A stretch of DNA of 25,141 bases, taken from a virus. Made by a program: the position numbers and the translations under genes. Of the stretch, positions 16,353-23,361 are shown one piece after another; the first letter of the stretch is position 1; each line of letters begins with the position of its first letter. The stretch covers positions 1-25,141 of IMG/VR virus record IMGVR_UViG_3300049157_000010; one strand, written 5' to 3'. A model generated the notes under the pieces. The model searched no databases. It was given only the letters and a program-made list of their open reading frames with translations, and had not been told where the DNA came from.

Positions 16353-17624
16353 ATGGCGTTCGATTTCAACCAATACATGGCCAACCCTATGACCCAAATC
16401 GGTTTAGGGTTGTTGGGCAACAATCAGGGCAATTATGGCGGATTTGGCTTGCAAGGGATTGGGCAAGGCTTGCAAAACACTATGGCTGTACGCCAGCAGC
16501 AAGCCGAGCAAGAACGGTTGCGGCAAATGCAGGAAATGCGTCAACAGCAATTCGATATGCAACGCCAAGCCTTTGATCAAACTCTAGCGGATAGGCAAGG
16601 GGTCAGTAGGGCTATTGGTAGCTTATTGGGGTCAACCCAGGTAACAGGTGTCCCATCGATTGGTACGGGAACGGCGCAGCAAGGGCCACAAGACGATCTA
16701 GAAGCGTTGCGGGTTCTAGCGCAACACAAGCCAGAAATATACAAATCGATTCTCTCTCAAAGGGAAACGGCGAAAGCGTTAACGACGCAGCGGTATCTGG
16801 AAAAACAGGCGGATGATTTCCTGCAATACGCTGAACAAAACGATGTGACGCCAGCAGAGTTTCCAGAATACATGCTACCCAGGCTACAAAAAGCCTACCC
16901 TGATTACGCTAAAAGCATTATCGACGCGCGCAAGAAATCGATTGAGACAGACAAAGAACTCGTTTCGATGGGAATGGATCCCGGTAGCAATGAGGCGCAA
17001 CGGGCGATGCGGCAGAGATTAGGAATAATCCCTAAGGATTGGGAAGTGATGAAAGAAGCTATTGCAGTAGCTAGCCAAATCACCCAGAAAAGTAAAGATA
17101 AGCTTTCAGGTGAGGCGGGACTTCGAAAGGAATTGACTGGCCAGCAACGGGATTACAAAGATTTCAATGTGCAATATGCCGGGTTGTTGGATAGCTATGA
17201 GCAAGCAACCGCAAACAAAAATCTCAAGTCGAATGTTGCGGACGTTGCACTGATTACCCAATTTATCAAAATGGGTGACCCAGGTAGTACCGTAAGCTCA
17301 AGCGAAGCGGCGGGCGTGGCTTCTACGCGTGGCGCTAGCAGTTGGGCGCAGGGGCTTTATGATCGTGTGGTAAAGGGCAAGGGTTTGCTGACCCAGGGCG
17401 AGCGCGATCAAATCAGAATGCTAGCCGAGCGCAGGCGGCAGTCCTATGAATCAACTAATGCGAGCCTATTGAAAGGGTACCAGGGCATTGCAGAGTCCGC
17501 TGGCTATGACTGGACGCGGATCAATGTAGTACCAGGGGTACAGCGAGAAACGGGCTCAGTGGCGCCCTCGACGCGCAAAGAGGGGGAGTATTTCTTAGAT
17601 CCGCTCACCGGGTGGAGTCAATGA
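16353..17624 (+). CDS. Second internal / DNA-ejection protein
   Basis: A 423-residue protein. A GTG at 16350 is in frame, but ATG 16353 is preferred, with GGGGGA ending about four bases before it. The N-terminus is Gly/Gln-rich (NQYMANPMTQIGLGLLGNN, then GFGLQGIGQGLQ). A strongly Gln-, Arg- and Met-rich helix follows at residues about 48-88 (QAEQERLRQMQEMRQQQFDM), a likely coiled coil. The rest is charged and helical and ends in an extended hydrophilic tail. This helix-rich, Gln-rich composition after a nozzle gene is typical of podovirus internal virion proteins. No enzymatic motif is visible. It is followed after one base by the third protein of the group. Confidence 0.7.
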   Translation: MAFDFNQYMANPMTQIGLGLLGNNQGNYGGFGLQGIGQGLQNTMAVRQQQAEQERLRQMQEMRQQQFDMQRQAFDQTLADRQGVSRAIGSLLGSTQVTGVPSIGTGTAQQGPQDDLEALRVLAQHKPEIYKSILSQRETAKALTTQRYLEKQADDFLQYAEQNDVTPAEFPEYMLPRLQKAYPDYAKSIIDARKKSIETDKELVSMGMDPGSNEAQRAMRQRLGIIPKDWEVMKEAIAVASQITQKSKDKLSGEAGLRKELTGQQRDYKDFNVQYAGLLDSYEQATANKNLKSNVADVALITQFIKMGDPGSTVSSSEAAGVASTRGASSWAQGLYDRVVKGKGLLTQGERDQIRMLAERRRQSYESTNASLLKGYQGIAESAGYDWTRINVVPGVQRETGSVAPSTRKEGEYFLDPLTGWSQ

Positions 17625-17625
17625 A

Positions 17626-19296
17626 ATGCCAATCGTAAACGTTAAAGGTTTTGGGAAGTTTCATATGCCCGAAGGTATGAGCCGCGATCAAATGGAAACG
17701 GCCATTCGGGTGAAAATATCGGAGATAACCACGCGTGAGGCATTCGGCAGTTCCAATGCCGCAAAGCCCTATGAGCCTTTACCGGATTGGGCTGAGGGCT
17801 ACTTAGATCCGGGAATCGGGGCAATCCAGTTTGCAAGTAAATTCGGCCCAAAAGCGCTTAATGAGCGTATTCAAAACCAAGTTAATGCACGCGAGCTGGG
17901 CATTGCAAAGCAGCGCAAGGCAGAGGGGGATGAAGGCTTTGACGTAGGGCGTATGCTCGGCAGCGTGGGTGCCACGTTGCCGATGGGCTTCGCGGGTATG
18001 GTACCTAGAGCACTCAGTTTTATGGGTGCCGTAGGGCGTGGTGCGGCGTCGGGTGCAGGTGGTTCCCTATTGGCGCCAAAGGTGGCTGATAAAGAATCCG
18101 ATTATTGGAAGCAAACCAGGGATCAGGGAATCCTAGGCGGTGTTTTAGGCGCGGGTCTAGGTGGTGCGGGTGCCTTTCTAGCCCCCAAAGTGACTGCGCA
18201 AGCCCAGAAGCTTATGGATAGAGGCGTACGCTTGACGCGTGGACAGCAAGCGGGTGGGACCGTAAAACGAATCGAGGATATGGGCCGATCTATGCCTTTC
18301 ATGGGTGCCAAAATCACGGAAGAAACCAACAAATCGCTGGACGACTTTAATAGGGCGCTTGGCCAGGATCTCTTAAGCGATGTCGGCGAGATATTGCCAG
18401 AAAGCGTTAAGCCCGGTCACGGAATGATTAGCTACGTCACTAAGAAGGTGTCTGACAAATACGATGATACGCTGGCGAAAATGTCGGGCCAAATGGACGA
18501 TGAGCTTGATGACGACATAATGCAAATCTACGGGCAATACGTGGATAGCAATGCGCCTAAGGGATTGCGTAAGGAATTCGAGGGATTATTGCAGCGGGAA
18601 GTGATCGACACCATTGGATCCGGTCCGGTCGATGGCAAGGTGCTGCAAGCCACTCAATCGCACATCAAAGATGCCATTGCCAAGAACAAGCGAGCCAAGG
18701 AATACCTCAGGGGTAGGGTGCTAGTCGATGCCCAGGAACAGCTAAAGGACGCAATCGATAGGATGCTTGCTCGGCAGAATGCGCCCGATCTAGTAGACGA
18801 TCTCGCAGGGGCGAACCGGGCTTTTGCCAAGCGCAAGATATTGGACGATGCATTCTCGCGAGCGGGTGTAGATGCGCGTGGCGGTTTTGTTATGCCTAGC
18901 CAATATGGTGCGGCTATTAGAGCGGCAAGAAGCACTACGAAATCTCAGATCGCGCAGGGCAAAGGATTGGGTCAAGACTTCGCGGCCGCTGCGGAGGAAA
19001 TGCTCCCACCGAAATATGCCGATAGCGGAACGGCCGGTAGAAGCCTAAGCAATATGGGTGGGATTCTAAGCATCCTAGGGTTGGCTGGGGAAGTGGACCC
19101 AATAGTAGGCGCGTCGATTTTTGGAACCGGCGCACTAGGGTCATTGCCCTACTATCTTCCCCAGTCGGTAAGCCCGATGTTGCGCGATGCTATGACGGCG
19201 GGAACACCGGGCTTGTCTATGCTTATGTCGATGCCGCAGACCCCTGACTTATCAGGTATGCAACCAGAACTATATAACCCACTATTTCCACGTTAG
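17626..19296 (+). CDS. Third internal / DNA-ejection protein
   Basis: A 556-residue protein. The first ~35 residues (VKGFGKFHMPEGMSRDQMETAI) match a short N-terminal motif found in many phage internal virion proteins, of the form 'F-x-x-P-x-x-M-x-x-x-x-M-x-x-A-I'. Two Gly/Ala-rich hydrophobic stretches around residues 105-150 and 165-190 (GILGGVLGAGLGGAGAFLAP) could insert into membrane. The middle is charged and helical. The end carries another Gly-rich hydrophobic region (LSNMGGILSILGLAG, then GASIFGTGALGSLPYYLP). No lysozyme or transglycosylase motif was found. It probably forms part of the trans-envelope DNA channel. It is the last late + strand gene; its final 74 bases overlap a candidate small gene on the opposite strand. 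Confidence 0.7.
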   Translation: MPIVNVKGFGKFHMPEGMSRDQMETAIRVKISEITTREAFGSSNAAKPYEPLPDWAEGYLDPGIGAIQFASKFGPKALNERIQNQVNARELGIAKQRKAEGDEGFDVGRMLGSVGATLPMGFAGMVPRALSFMGAVGRGAASGAGGSLLAPKVADKESDYWKQTRDQGILGGVLGAGLGGAGAFLAPKVTAQAQKLMDRGVRLTRGQQAGGTVKRIEDMGRSMPFMGAKITEETNKSLDDFNRALGQDLLSDVGEILPESVKPGHGMISYVTKKVSDKYDDTLAKMSGQMDDELDDDIMQIYGQYVDSNAPKGLRKEFEGLLQREVIDTIGSGPVDGKVLQATQSHIKDAIAKNKRAKEYLRGRVLVDAQEQLKDAIDRMLARQNAPDLVDDLAGANRAFAKRKILDDAFSRAGVDARGGFVMPSQYGAAIRAARSTTKSQIAQGKGLGQDFAAAAEEMLPPKYADSGTAGRSLSNMGGILSILGLAGEVDPIVGASIFGTGALGSLPYYLPQSVSPMLRDAMTAGTPGLSMLMSMPQTPDLSGMQPELYNPLFPR

Positions 19297-19360
19297 CGCC
19301 GGTTAGGTAGTGGATCGCGTAAAGCCCTAAAAATGCCAAGCCCGCTTGATTGGTGCTCAT
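19223..19360 (-). CDS. Small two-segment membrane protein, overlapping tail to tail
   Basis: A 45-residue frame translated by hand: MSTNQAGLAFLGLYAIHYL, a short turn (TGANVE), then IVGYIVLVAYLIS and a polar end. Both hydrophobic stretches could span a membrane. AAGGGG lies five bases before the ATG, and the start is 12 bases past the stop of the 82-residue gene, in line with the - strand operon. It runs 74 bases into the 3' end of the + strand ejection gene. No family recognised; the call rests on the ribosome-binding site, operon placement and hydrophobic pattern. Confidence 0.5.
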   Translation of the reverse strand: MSTNQAGLAFLGLYAIHYLTGANVEIVGYIVLVAYLISQGSAAST

Positions 19361-19372
19361 GATAGCCCCTTG

Positions 19373-19621
19373 CTAGTGTTTGGTTTGCATATCGATGTCT
19401 GCCTTTAATAAGGCGTTTTTCATATTCATGAAACCATTTAAATATTCTTTTAGCGGTGTCGGGCACGTATGGGTATAAGGAATATCGTGCACCCGCATAG
19501 CTTCCCTATATCCGGCCGCAATCGCTAACGCGAGCAAATCAAGGCCATCTTCGCTAACGCTTTTGGCTGCGCGTAGGCAATCGATAGCGCCGTTTTTGAA
19601 CGATTCTGTGTGCTGTTCCAT
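19373..19621 (-). CDS. Hypothetical protein, 82 residues
   Basis: An acid-base balanced small protein, helical in its first two thirds (FKNGAIDCLRAAKSVSEDG, LALAIAAGYREAMRVHDI) and with a THTCPTP segment before a final helix (LNGFMNMKNALLKADIDMQ). GGGGAC precedes the ATG at usable spacing. It lies nine bases after the 74-residue gene. No membrane helix, metal-binding pair or known domain is evident. I do not recognise a family. Confidence 0.65.
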   Translation of the reverse strand: MEQHTESFKNGAIDCLRAAKSVSEDGLDLLALAIAAGYREAMRVHDIPYTHTCPTPLKEYLNGFMNMKNALLKADIDMQTKH

Positions 19622-19630
19622 TTTTGTCCC

Positions 19631-19855
19631 CTACTTTAGTTTAATCACGTTGGTGTAGAATGACCGCATTATGTACCTGCTAATCTGTATTTGATTCTTA
19701 TCCACTTTTGTCGAGTCTGGCAAGTAAATGTATTGGTCACCCACAAGCTGGCTTTCAAGCCTATTGATGTAGTGCTTCAGTGCATTTATTACCGTTAGCA
19801 TTTCCTCTTTGTAAATAGCCACAATGATCGAGTCACTAGGATCTAGGATGTACAT
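19631..19855 (-). CDS. Hypothetical protein, 74 residues
   Basis: A small soluble-looking protein with a central amphipathic helix (KEEMLTVINALKHYINRLESQ) followed by a beta-like piece (DQYIYLPDS) and a basic C-terminus (RYIMRSFYTNVIKLK). The ATG overlaps the stop of the Rha-domain gene as TAATG, so the two are probably translated together. No family is recognised. It could be a partner of the upstream regulator, but there is no direct evidence beyond coupling. Confidence 0.65.
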   Translation of the reverse strand: MYILDPSDSIIVAIYKEEMLTVINALKHYINRLESQLVGDQYIYLPDSTKVDKNQIQISRYIMRSFYTNVIKLK

Positions 19856-20682
19856 TAGTGATACTCGTCTTTATAGAAGGCGTCGAGCATGGCTTTAGGG
19901 TAGGTGTTTACTGTACCCCATACAGGGTGTGGTGCGCGGCCCAATTCAATGCCATTATTATTGGCAATTCCGGTCAAGGTTCTACCGGCGCTATTGGCTT
20001 CGTTGTTGCTTATAGAATAATGACGATATAGCTTATTGTAAGCCGTAATCGAGAAATGCTCCGCGCCGGATGCAAAGTCCTCGATTTTCCCCTCAGTGAT
20101 GCGCTGGCGTTCGGCAATGATCTTTTGCTCGACCTCTAGGGCCGCTACACGGCGTTCGTGTTCAACGAGTAGTTGAGCCTGGACAACTAGGAGTTCTGCG
20201 GTAGTTTTTGGCTTTTTGGCCTCCTCAAGCTCCATCCAGCGGTCGATTAAGCGCATACGGTGCTCAATGCTGTATCCGGTCACTAGAAGCAAGGTGCCTT
20301 TCTTAGTGCACATAACTTCTCTGCGGCTTTCGCCTTTTTCGTCCATGTAATTGGTGTTTGTAAATAACCGACTCATATCTGAGTTGGTTGAAATGTCGCT
20401 TACAATAGCTTTATCTATATCACGTATAACGTTGGCATGCCGTTTCTCACAAATCTCCGCGATCTCGCGGCTGCTCATGGTCAGGTCGTTCAAGGTCATT
20501 AGGTTGTTCATGGGTTGTGGCTCTTCTTTAATTAAAGTGGCAATAAACTCCGCTCTCCCCCGATAGCCCCCAGCCTTAACGGCAGTGTCTATTGAATCGA
20601 TGACTATTGGCGATAGATAAAGCTCGATCTTTTTAAGATTTGTTTGCTTACGCCATTTTTTTTGTGATTTAGTGGTTGCCAT
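19855..20682 (-). CDS. Rha-family phage regulator with ribbon-helix-helix-like N-terminus
   Basis: A 275-residue protein if translation begins at the second of two tandem ATG codons (20682), which is better spaced from AAGGGGGA than the first at 20685. In the numbering from the first ATG, residues about 17-53 (KKIELYLSPIVIDSIDTAV, then YRGRAEFIATLI) resemble a ribbon-helix-helix DNA-binding unit. Residues about 66-151 are a Rha-type domain (TMSSREIAEICEKRHANVIRD, then TLLLVTGYSIEHRMRLIDRW). A coiled coil follows at 163-200. A C-terminal module at 208-272 (FSITAYNKLYRHYSI, HPVWGTVNTYPKAMLDAF) resembles ones seen in phage antirepressors. Rha proteins are phage regulators known from lambdoid phages. 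It likely binds DNA and regulates phage or host genes. Confidence 0.8.
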   Translation of the reverse strand: MATTKSQKKWRKQTNLKKIELYLSPIVIDSIDTAVKAGGYRGRAEFIATLIKEEPQPMNNLMTLNDLTMSSREIAEICEKRHANVIRDIDKAIVSDISTNSDMSRLFTNTNYMDEKGESRREVMCTKKGTLLLVTGYSIEHRMRLIDRWMELEEAKKPKTTAELLVVQAQLLVEHERRVAALEVEQKIIAERQRITEGKIEDFASGAEHFSITAYNKLYRHYSISNNEANSAGRTLTGIANNNGIELGRAPHPVWGTVNTYPKAMLDAFYKDEYH

Positions 20683-20894
20683 CATTCCCCCTTAGGCGGC
20701 TCTGCTAGCAACGCCTGGATCTTGTTTAGGGCAAGGATGAGTGCACCTATAGCGCCTGCTAGATATGGGCCGTATCCGATTGAGCTAATTGGCTCGCCTG
20801 GTTGCAGGCTAGCGTAAAGAGACGACAGCGTGGTTAGGAAAGAAATCGCCGCGCCGTTGAATGCGCTTAGGATTACTTTTTGGGTTTTGGTCAT
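20682..20894 (-). CDS. Two-helix membrane protein, holin-like candidate
   Basis: A 70-residue protein with two hydrophobic segments, about residues 9-28 (SAFNGAAISFLTTLSSLYAS) and 44-63 (YLAGAIGALILALNKIQALL), a short loop containing PGEPISS, and a polar C-terminus (EPPKGE). Size and layout fit a class II type holin, the pore former that times lysis, but many small phage membrane proteins look similar and no endolysin gene is in the window. The start overlaps the preceding stop as ATGA and the stop overlaps the Rha gene start. Confidence 0.55.
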   Translation of the reverse strand: MTKTQKVILSAFNGAAISFLTTLSSLYASLQPGEPISSIGYGPYLAGAIGALILALNKIQALLAEPPKGE

Positions 20895-21169
20895 GTCTTA
20901 GTTTTGGTGCGGAATTTATCGATAACACGCTGCGCCATGTCTAAACGTGTCAGGGCTTCAATATAAAGCTCATCGGGTCGCATCGGCTGATTTTCTGAGA
21001 GCGTGGAGGGAACAAGTGCGTGCTCAATCTCGTTTATACATATAAGCGCCTTAGATAGCCTTTCAGAAAGGCTATTCACATAATGCCATGGATCTGCGTC
21101 AATCATAGCTCTCTTGATCGCAAGCTGAGCTGTAAGCCGTGAAAAAATCTCTTGCGAGTTCTTATCCAT
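20891..21169 (-). CDS. Hypothetical helical protein, 92 residues
   Basis: A mostly helical soluble protein (SQEIFSRLTAQLAIKRAMID, then LSERLSKALICINEIEHAL and ELYIEALTRLDMAQRVIDKF) without signal peptide or membrane helix. It starts as TAATG on the preceding stop and its own stop overlaps the holin-like gene start, so it belongs to the same transcript. No family is recognised and no motif suggests an activity. Confidence 0.65.
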   Translation of the reverse strand: MDKNSQEIFSRLTAQLAIKRAMIDADPWHYVNSLSERLSKALICINEIEHALVPSTLSENQPMRPDELYIEALTRLDMAQRVIDKFRTKTKT

Positions 21170-21366
21170 TATTCTGTTACCACCTGTATATCACGCGCCT
21201 GCTGAGCAAGTTCTTTAATGTCGGTATCAGTGATTACCTTGCCCTCTAAGGTGCGCTTATGTTGTAAGAGTTCTAACTCTAGTATTGAGATATTTTGTGA
21301 ACGCAAGAAATCTCTAAGCGTGAGATATGCTTTGATGATCTTTTCAACATCGCTAAGCGTAATCAT
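21169..21366 (-). CDS. Hypothetical helical protein, 65 residues
   Basis: A short charged helical protein (LSDVEKIIKAYLTLRDFLRS, then ILELELLQHKR and TDIKELAQQARDI). There is no membrane segment or cysteine. The ATG overlaps the stop of the lipoprotein candidate (ATGA) and its ribosome-binding site is weak, so translation probably depends on coupling. No family is recognised. Confidence 0.6.
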   Translation of the reverse strand: MITLSDVEKIIKAYLTLRDFLRSQNISILELELLQHKRTLEGKVITDTDIKELAQQARDIQVVTE

Positions 21367-21677
21367 TTCGCACCCGCCATAAAATTCTCGACTGAATTCA
21401 TTATTGAATTGGCTTGGTACACGTTGCCACTCTCGGCGGAATCTATTGCCTGGTTTAAACGATCTTCAATAAAAAGCGCTTCGTCTAGACTCAGTGATTT
21501 AGCGGCATAGGATCTGCTGGCCTCAAGCTTTAAATTTTTGATTTGAATGATCGTAAATGCGATTTCATCGTTCTTGGTTTGTATGTTTGGCGTTGAACAT
21601 GAATTTAAAAACAAGATTATGAACGTTAGTGTAGTCGCAACAACTAAAACCGATGCCACTATTTTTGGTGCTTTCAT
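21363..21677 (-). CDS. Small lipoprotein candidate, possible outer-membrane spanin partner
   Basis: A 104-residue protein with a basic start (MKAPK), a hydrophobic stretch, and a lipobox-like LNSC with Cys27 as the predicted lipidated residue; Asn at the -2 place is not ideal. The mature part is helical and charged (DEIAFTIIQIKNLKLEASRS, DEALFIEDRLNQAIDSAESG). AGAGGAG lies seven bases before the ATG, and the gene overlaps the stop of a membrane protein with one N-terminal helix by four bases. That order, inner-membrane coiled coil then lipoprotein, is typical of two-component spanins that fuse the Gram-negative envelopes at lysis. Direct family evidence is lacking. Confidence 0.6.
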   Translation of the reverse strand: MKAPKIVASVLVVATTLTFIILFLNSCSTPNIQTKNDEIAFTIIQIKNLKLEASRSYAAKSLSLDEALFIEDRLNQAIDSAESGNVYQANSIMNSVENFMAGAK

Positions 21678-22057
21678 TTGTCACTCCTCTTGTTTTTTGC
21701 TCGATCTATTCTCAAATCAATATCGTGTATCTTGGTATTTATTTGGTCAACCGCGTTCTCTATTCTTTGCAGTTGTTTAGATCGGGCGTCTATCTCCCAT
21801 TTATTGCGTCGGACAATATCAAGCGTTTCGCGAATCGCTTCAGTATTTTCGTGTATCAATTTGGCGCTTTTGTCGTCGACATCATGCAAGGCCAAAAGAA
21901 TTTCTTGCCGTTCAAGCTGCGCCGCAAATACCTCATGTTCTACTAATGCGAATCGCACAAAACCAACCACTATCCACCCAACCAAAACGGTCGCTACAGT
22001 CCATATAAAGGGTGGCTTTAAATGCCATCCAGTTTTCTGTATCTCATTGTTTTCCAT
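21674..22057 (-). CDS. Single-pass membrane protein with coiled coil, possible inner-membrane spanin
   Basis: A 127-residue protein: a short N-terminal tail, one membrane helix at about residues 18-38 (FIWTVATVLVGWIVVGFVRF), then a long charged helix to the end (LERQEILLALHDVDDKSAKL, RSKQLQRIENAVDQINTKIH). This N-in/C-out layout fits i-spanin-like proteins, and it is paired by a four-base overlap with a lipoprotein. The start has a strong GAGGAAAGG site, which supports the 40-base overlap with the upstream gene. It could instead belong to an envelope or exclusion function. Confidence 0.6.
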   Translation of the reverse strand: MENNEIQKTGWHLKPPFIWTVATVLVGWIVVGFVRFALVEHEVFAAQLERQEILLALHDVDDKSAKLIHENTEAIRETLDIVRRNKWEIDARSKQLQRIENAVDQINTKIHDIDLRIDRAKNKRSDK

Positions 22058-22338
22058 CGCCTTTCCTCAGTCGAAAGGCCGAGTATATCATTGGATGGAT
22101 TCACTTGATCTAGAGTACAATGCTCGGGATACCGTATGCGCAGCGTGCCGTTTAGCATAGACTCTTGTCCTGAATATCTTTTCACTCGCTTGGAATGCAC
22201 TGTAATTGGTGTAATAGTGATAGCGAAGTCTGACTTATCGCATCTATCAATGGACCTGTACAGCGCATATGCTAAAAGCGCCACGCCAATCGGGGTGATT
22301 AGGTAAGGGATAAGAATTGCTGCGAATACGTGTTGCAT
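22018..22338 (-). CDS. Small membrane protein with soluble C-terminal domain
   Basis: A 106-residue protein with one N-terminal hydrophobic segment (residues 4-26, VFAAILIPYLITPIGVALLAYAL) followed by a soluble, partly beta-like part (DFAITITPITVHSKRVKRY) ending in a basic tail. AAGGA precedes the ATG by eight bases. Its last 40 bases overlap the start of the next gene in another frame. I do not recognise a family; the topology suggests an inner-membrane protein. Confidence 0.6.
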   Translation of the reverse strand: MQHVFAAILIPYLITPIGVALLAYALYRSIDRCDKSDFAITITPITVHSKRVKRYSGQESMLNGTLRIRYPEHCTLDQVNPSNDILGLSTEERRWKTMRYRKLDGI

Positions 22339-22353
22339 TGGTAGAGTCCTTTT

Positions 22354-22443
22354 CTAGAAAAACATCATTGCTAACGTCATAAGCACTACCACTAATATAA
22401 CCGCAAATAGGAATTCAATTGCTGATTGTTTTTCGTCGCTCAT
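22354..22443 (-). CDS. Tiny single-helix membrane protein (29 residues)
   Basis: Translated by hand: MSDEKQSAIEF, then one hydrophobic run LFAVILVVVLMTLAMMFF to the stop. This is a clean single-pass membrane peptide with an acidic/polar N-terminus. A GGGGAC lies about 9 bases upstream of the ATG. It fills the gap between the 106- and 52-residue genes. Such tiny phage membrane proteins are common in lysis and exclusion regions; the function is unknown. Confidence 0.45.
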   Translation of the reverse strand: MSDEKQSAIEFLFAVILVVVLMTLAMMFF

Positions 22444-22464
22444 TTCTGTGTCCCCGTGTAGTTG

Positions 22465-22623
22465 TCATGGTCTTATTTCGCGCGGTTGATATTGCGGAAG
22501 ATAATCATCTATATCGCCTTCGCCATACACAAAATAAAAGACTGTGAACGCGATTACAAAAGTAATGGTTAATGCAAGGAAGAAATAATAGGCAACACTC
22601 AACCAAAAATAAAATTTCTTCAT
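22465..22623 (-). CDS. Small membrane protein (52 residues)
   Basis: Translated by hand: MKKFYFWLSVAYYFFLALTI, continuing hydrophobic to about residue 33, then an acidic and Pro/Tyr-rich tail (GEGDIDDYLPQYQPREIRP). Its ATG overlaps the stop of the HTH gene as ATGA, the coupling pattern of this operon, and a GAGAGA stretch lies upstream. It is a one- or two-pass membrane protein of unknown function. Confidence 0.55.
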   Translation of the reverse strand: MKKFYFWLSVAYYFFLALTITFVIAFTVFYFVYGEGDIDDYLPQYQPREIRP

Positions 22624-22829
22624 TGGTATAGTTCTCTCTCTCGCATGTACTCAATACCTTGACGAAAGTGTTCATATAAAGCGCTTATCTCTTTCTCTAA
22701 TCTAACCGACTGCCGCCTATGATGATAAAGGTCGTTAAGCATCGATGGGCTGCAGCCGATTAGCTTTGATATCCTCCTGCGGCTTAGACCGACTGTTGCC
22801 AATCGGTCTAGTTTGTAACGGATTTGCAT
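22620..22829 (-). CDS. Small helix-turn-helix protein
   Basis: A 69-residue protein. Residues about 8-45 (LATVGLSRRRISKLIGCSPS, then MLNDLYHHRRQ) fit a lambda-repressor/Cro-type helix-turn-helix, with RRRISKLIGCSPSMLNDLY as the two core helices. It is followed by a charged helix (EKEISALYEHFRQGIEYM) that may dimerise. Likely a DNA-binding regulator of phage genes. It is the only small HTH in an otherwise envelope-related cluster, and it is coupled to the 52-residue membrane gene downstream. Target sites cannot be told from the window. Confidence 0.65.
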   Translation of the reverse strand: MQIRYKLDRLATVGLSRRRISKLIGCSPSMLNDLYHHRRQSVRLEKEISALYEHFRQGIEYMRERELYQ

Positions 22830-22836
22830 CCGTTAA

Positions 22837-23361
22837 TCACTTGGTTTGTCGCACTATTACTGGCGGAGTGGATAGTTTCAGCGGCTTGTCTGCCAGCATG
22901 TAATCCCCAGCCCATTCCACATAGGTGCCATCAGTTGTGAAGAAAAATATGGCGTCACCGTTTTCGCCGTAACTCCCGTCTTCCGCAGGGGATGGGAGCG
23001 TGACAATACCGGAAGACCGCCATCTAACTTGACTAGGGTTGGTTATCTGAGAATTAACGGATGACACCTTGCCCTTGATTGTTAGGAACGACATCACCTT
23101 GCCAAAACTGACTAGATAAATGTATGAAACTTTGTTGGGGTCATTCCACAACGATGTGCGCTTGTTTATTTGCTGGCGTTCCAGAGACCAATTAAGCGAT
23201 ACAGGCGGTTGCGTACGTAAAAGCGTTTTCTGATTTCTTTCGGTTAACGCTTGTTCGGTTTTCGATGTTTCATTAGCATCGCAGCCAACAAAAGCCAATA
23301 GACAGATAGCGGCAGCGAGTGCTAGCAAGTAGTATTTTGTGTATTGCGACCATAGTTTCAT
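22837..23361 (-). CDS. Lipoprotein of a phage/bacterial membrane-protein pair
   Basis: A 174-residue protein. An upstream in-frame ATG at 23370 abuts AGGGGA too closely; ATG 23361 is nine bases from it and overlaps the previous stop as ATGA, so it is chosen. The signal peptide (KYYLLALAAAICLLAFVGC) ends in a lipobox-like FVGC with Cys27. The mature part contains the block KRTSLWNDPNKVSYIYLVSF, then GKVMSFLTIKGKVSSVNSQ, which I recognise from uncharacterised lipoproteins of phages and bacteria. A beta-rich end follows (AIFFFTTDGTYVEWAGDYML). It is probably anchored in the envelope and acts with the membrane protein encoded just upstream. Function unknown. Confidence 0.7.
   Translation of the reverse strand: MKLWSQYTKYYLLALAAAICLLAFVGCDANETSKTEQALTERNQKTLLRTQPPVSLNWSLERQQINKRTSLWNDPNKVSYIYLVSFGKVMSFLTIKGKVSSVNSQITNPSQVRWRSSGIVTLPSPAEDGSYGENGDAIFFFTTDGTYVEWAGDYMLADKPLKLSTPPVIVRQTK

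Noticed and set aside
19297-19372. Bidirectional terminator between the convergent gene blocks
   Set aside because: I found no convincing stem with a T-run here; the space is largely taken by a candidate small - strand gene.
21678-22160. 160-residue + strand frame opposite the envelope genes
   Set aside because: Ser/Cys-rich antisense reading of two - strand genes that have good start sites and coupling.
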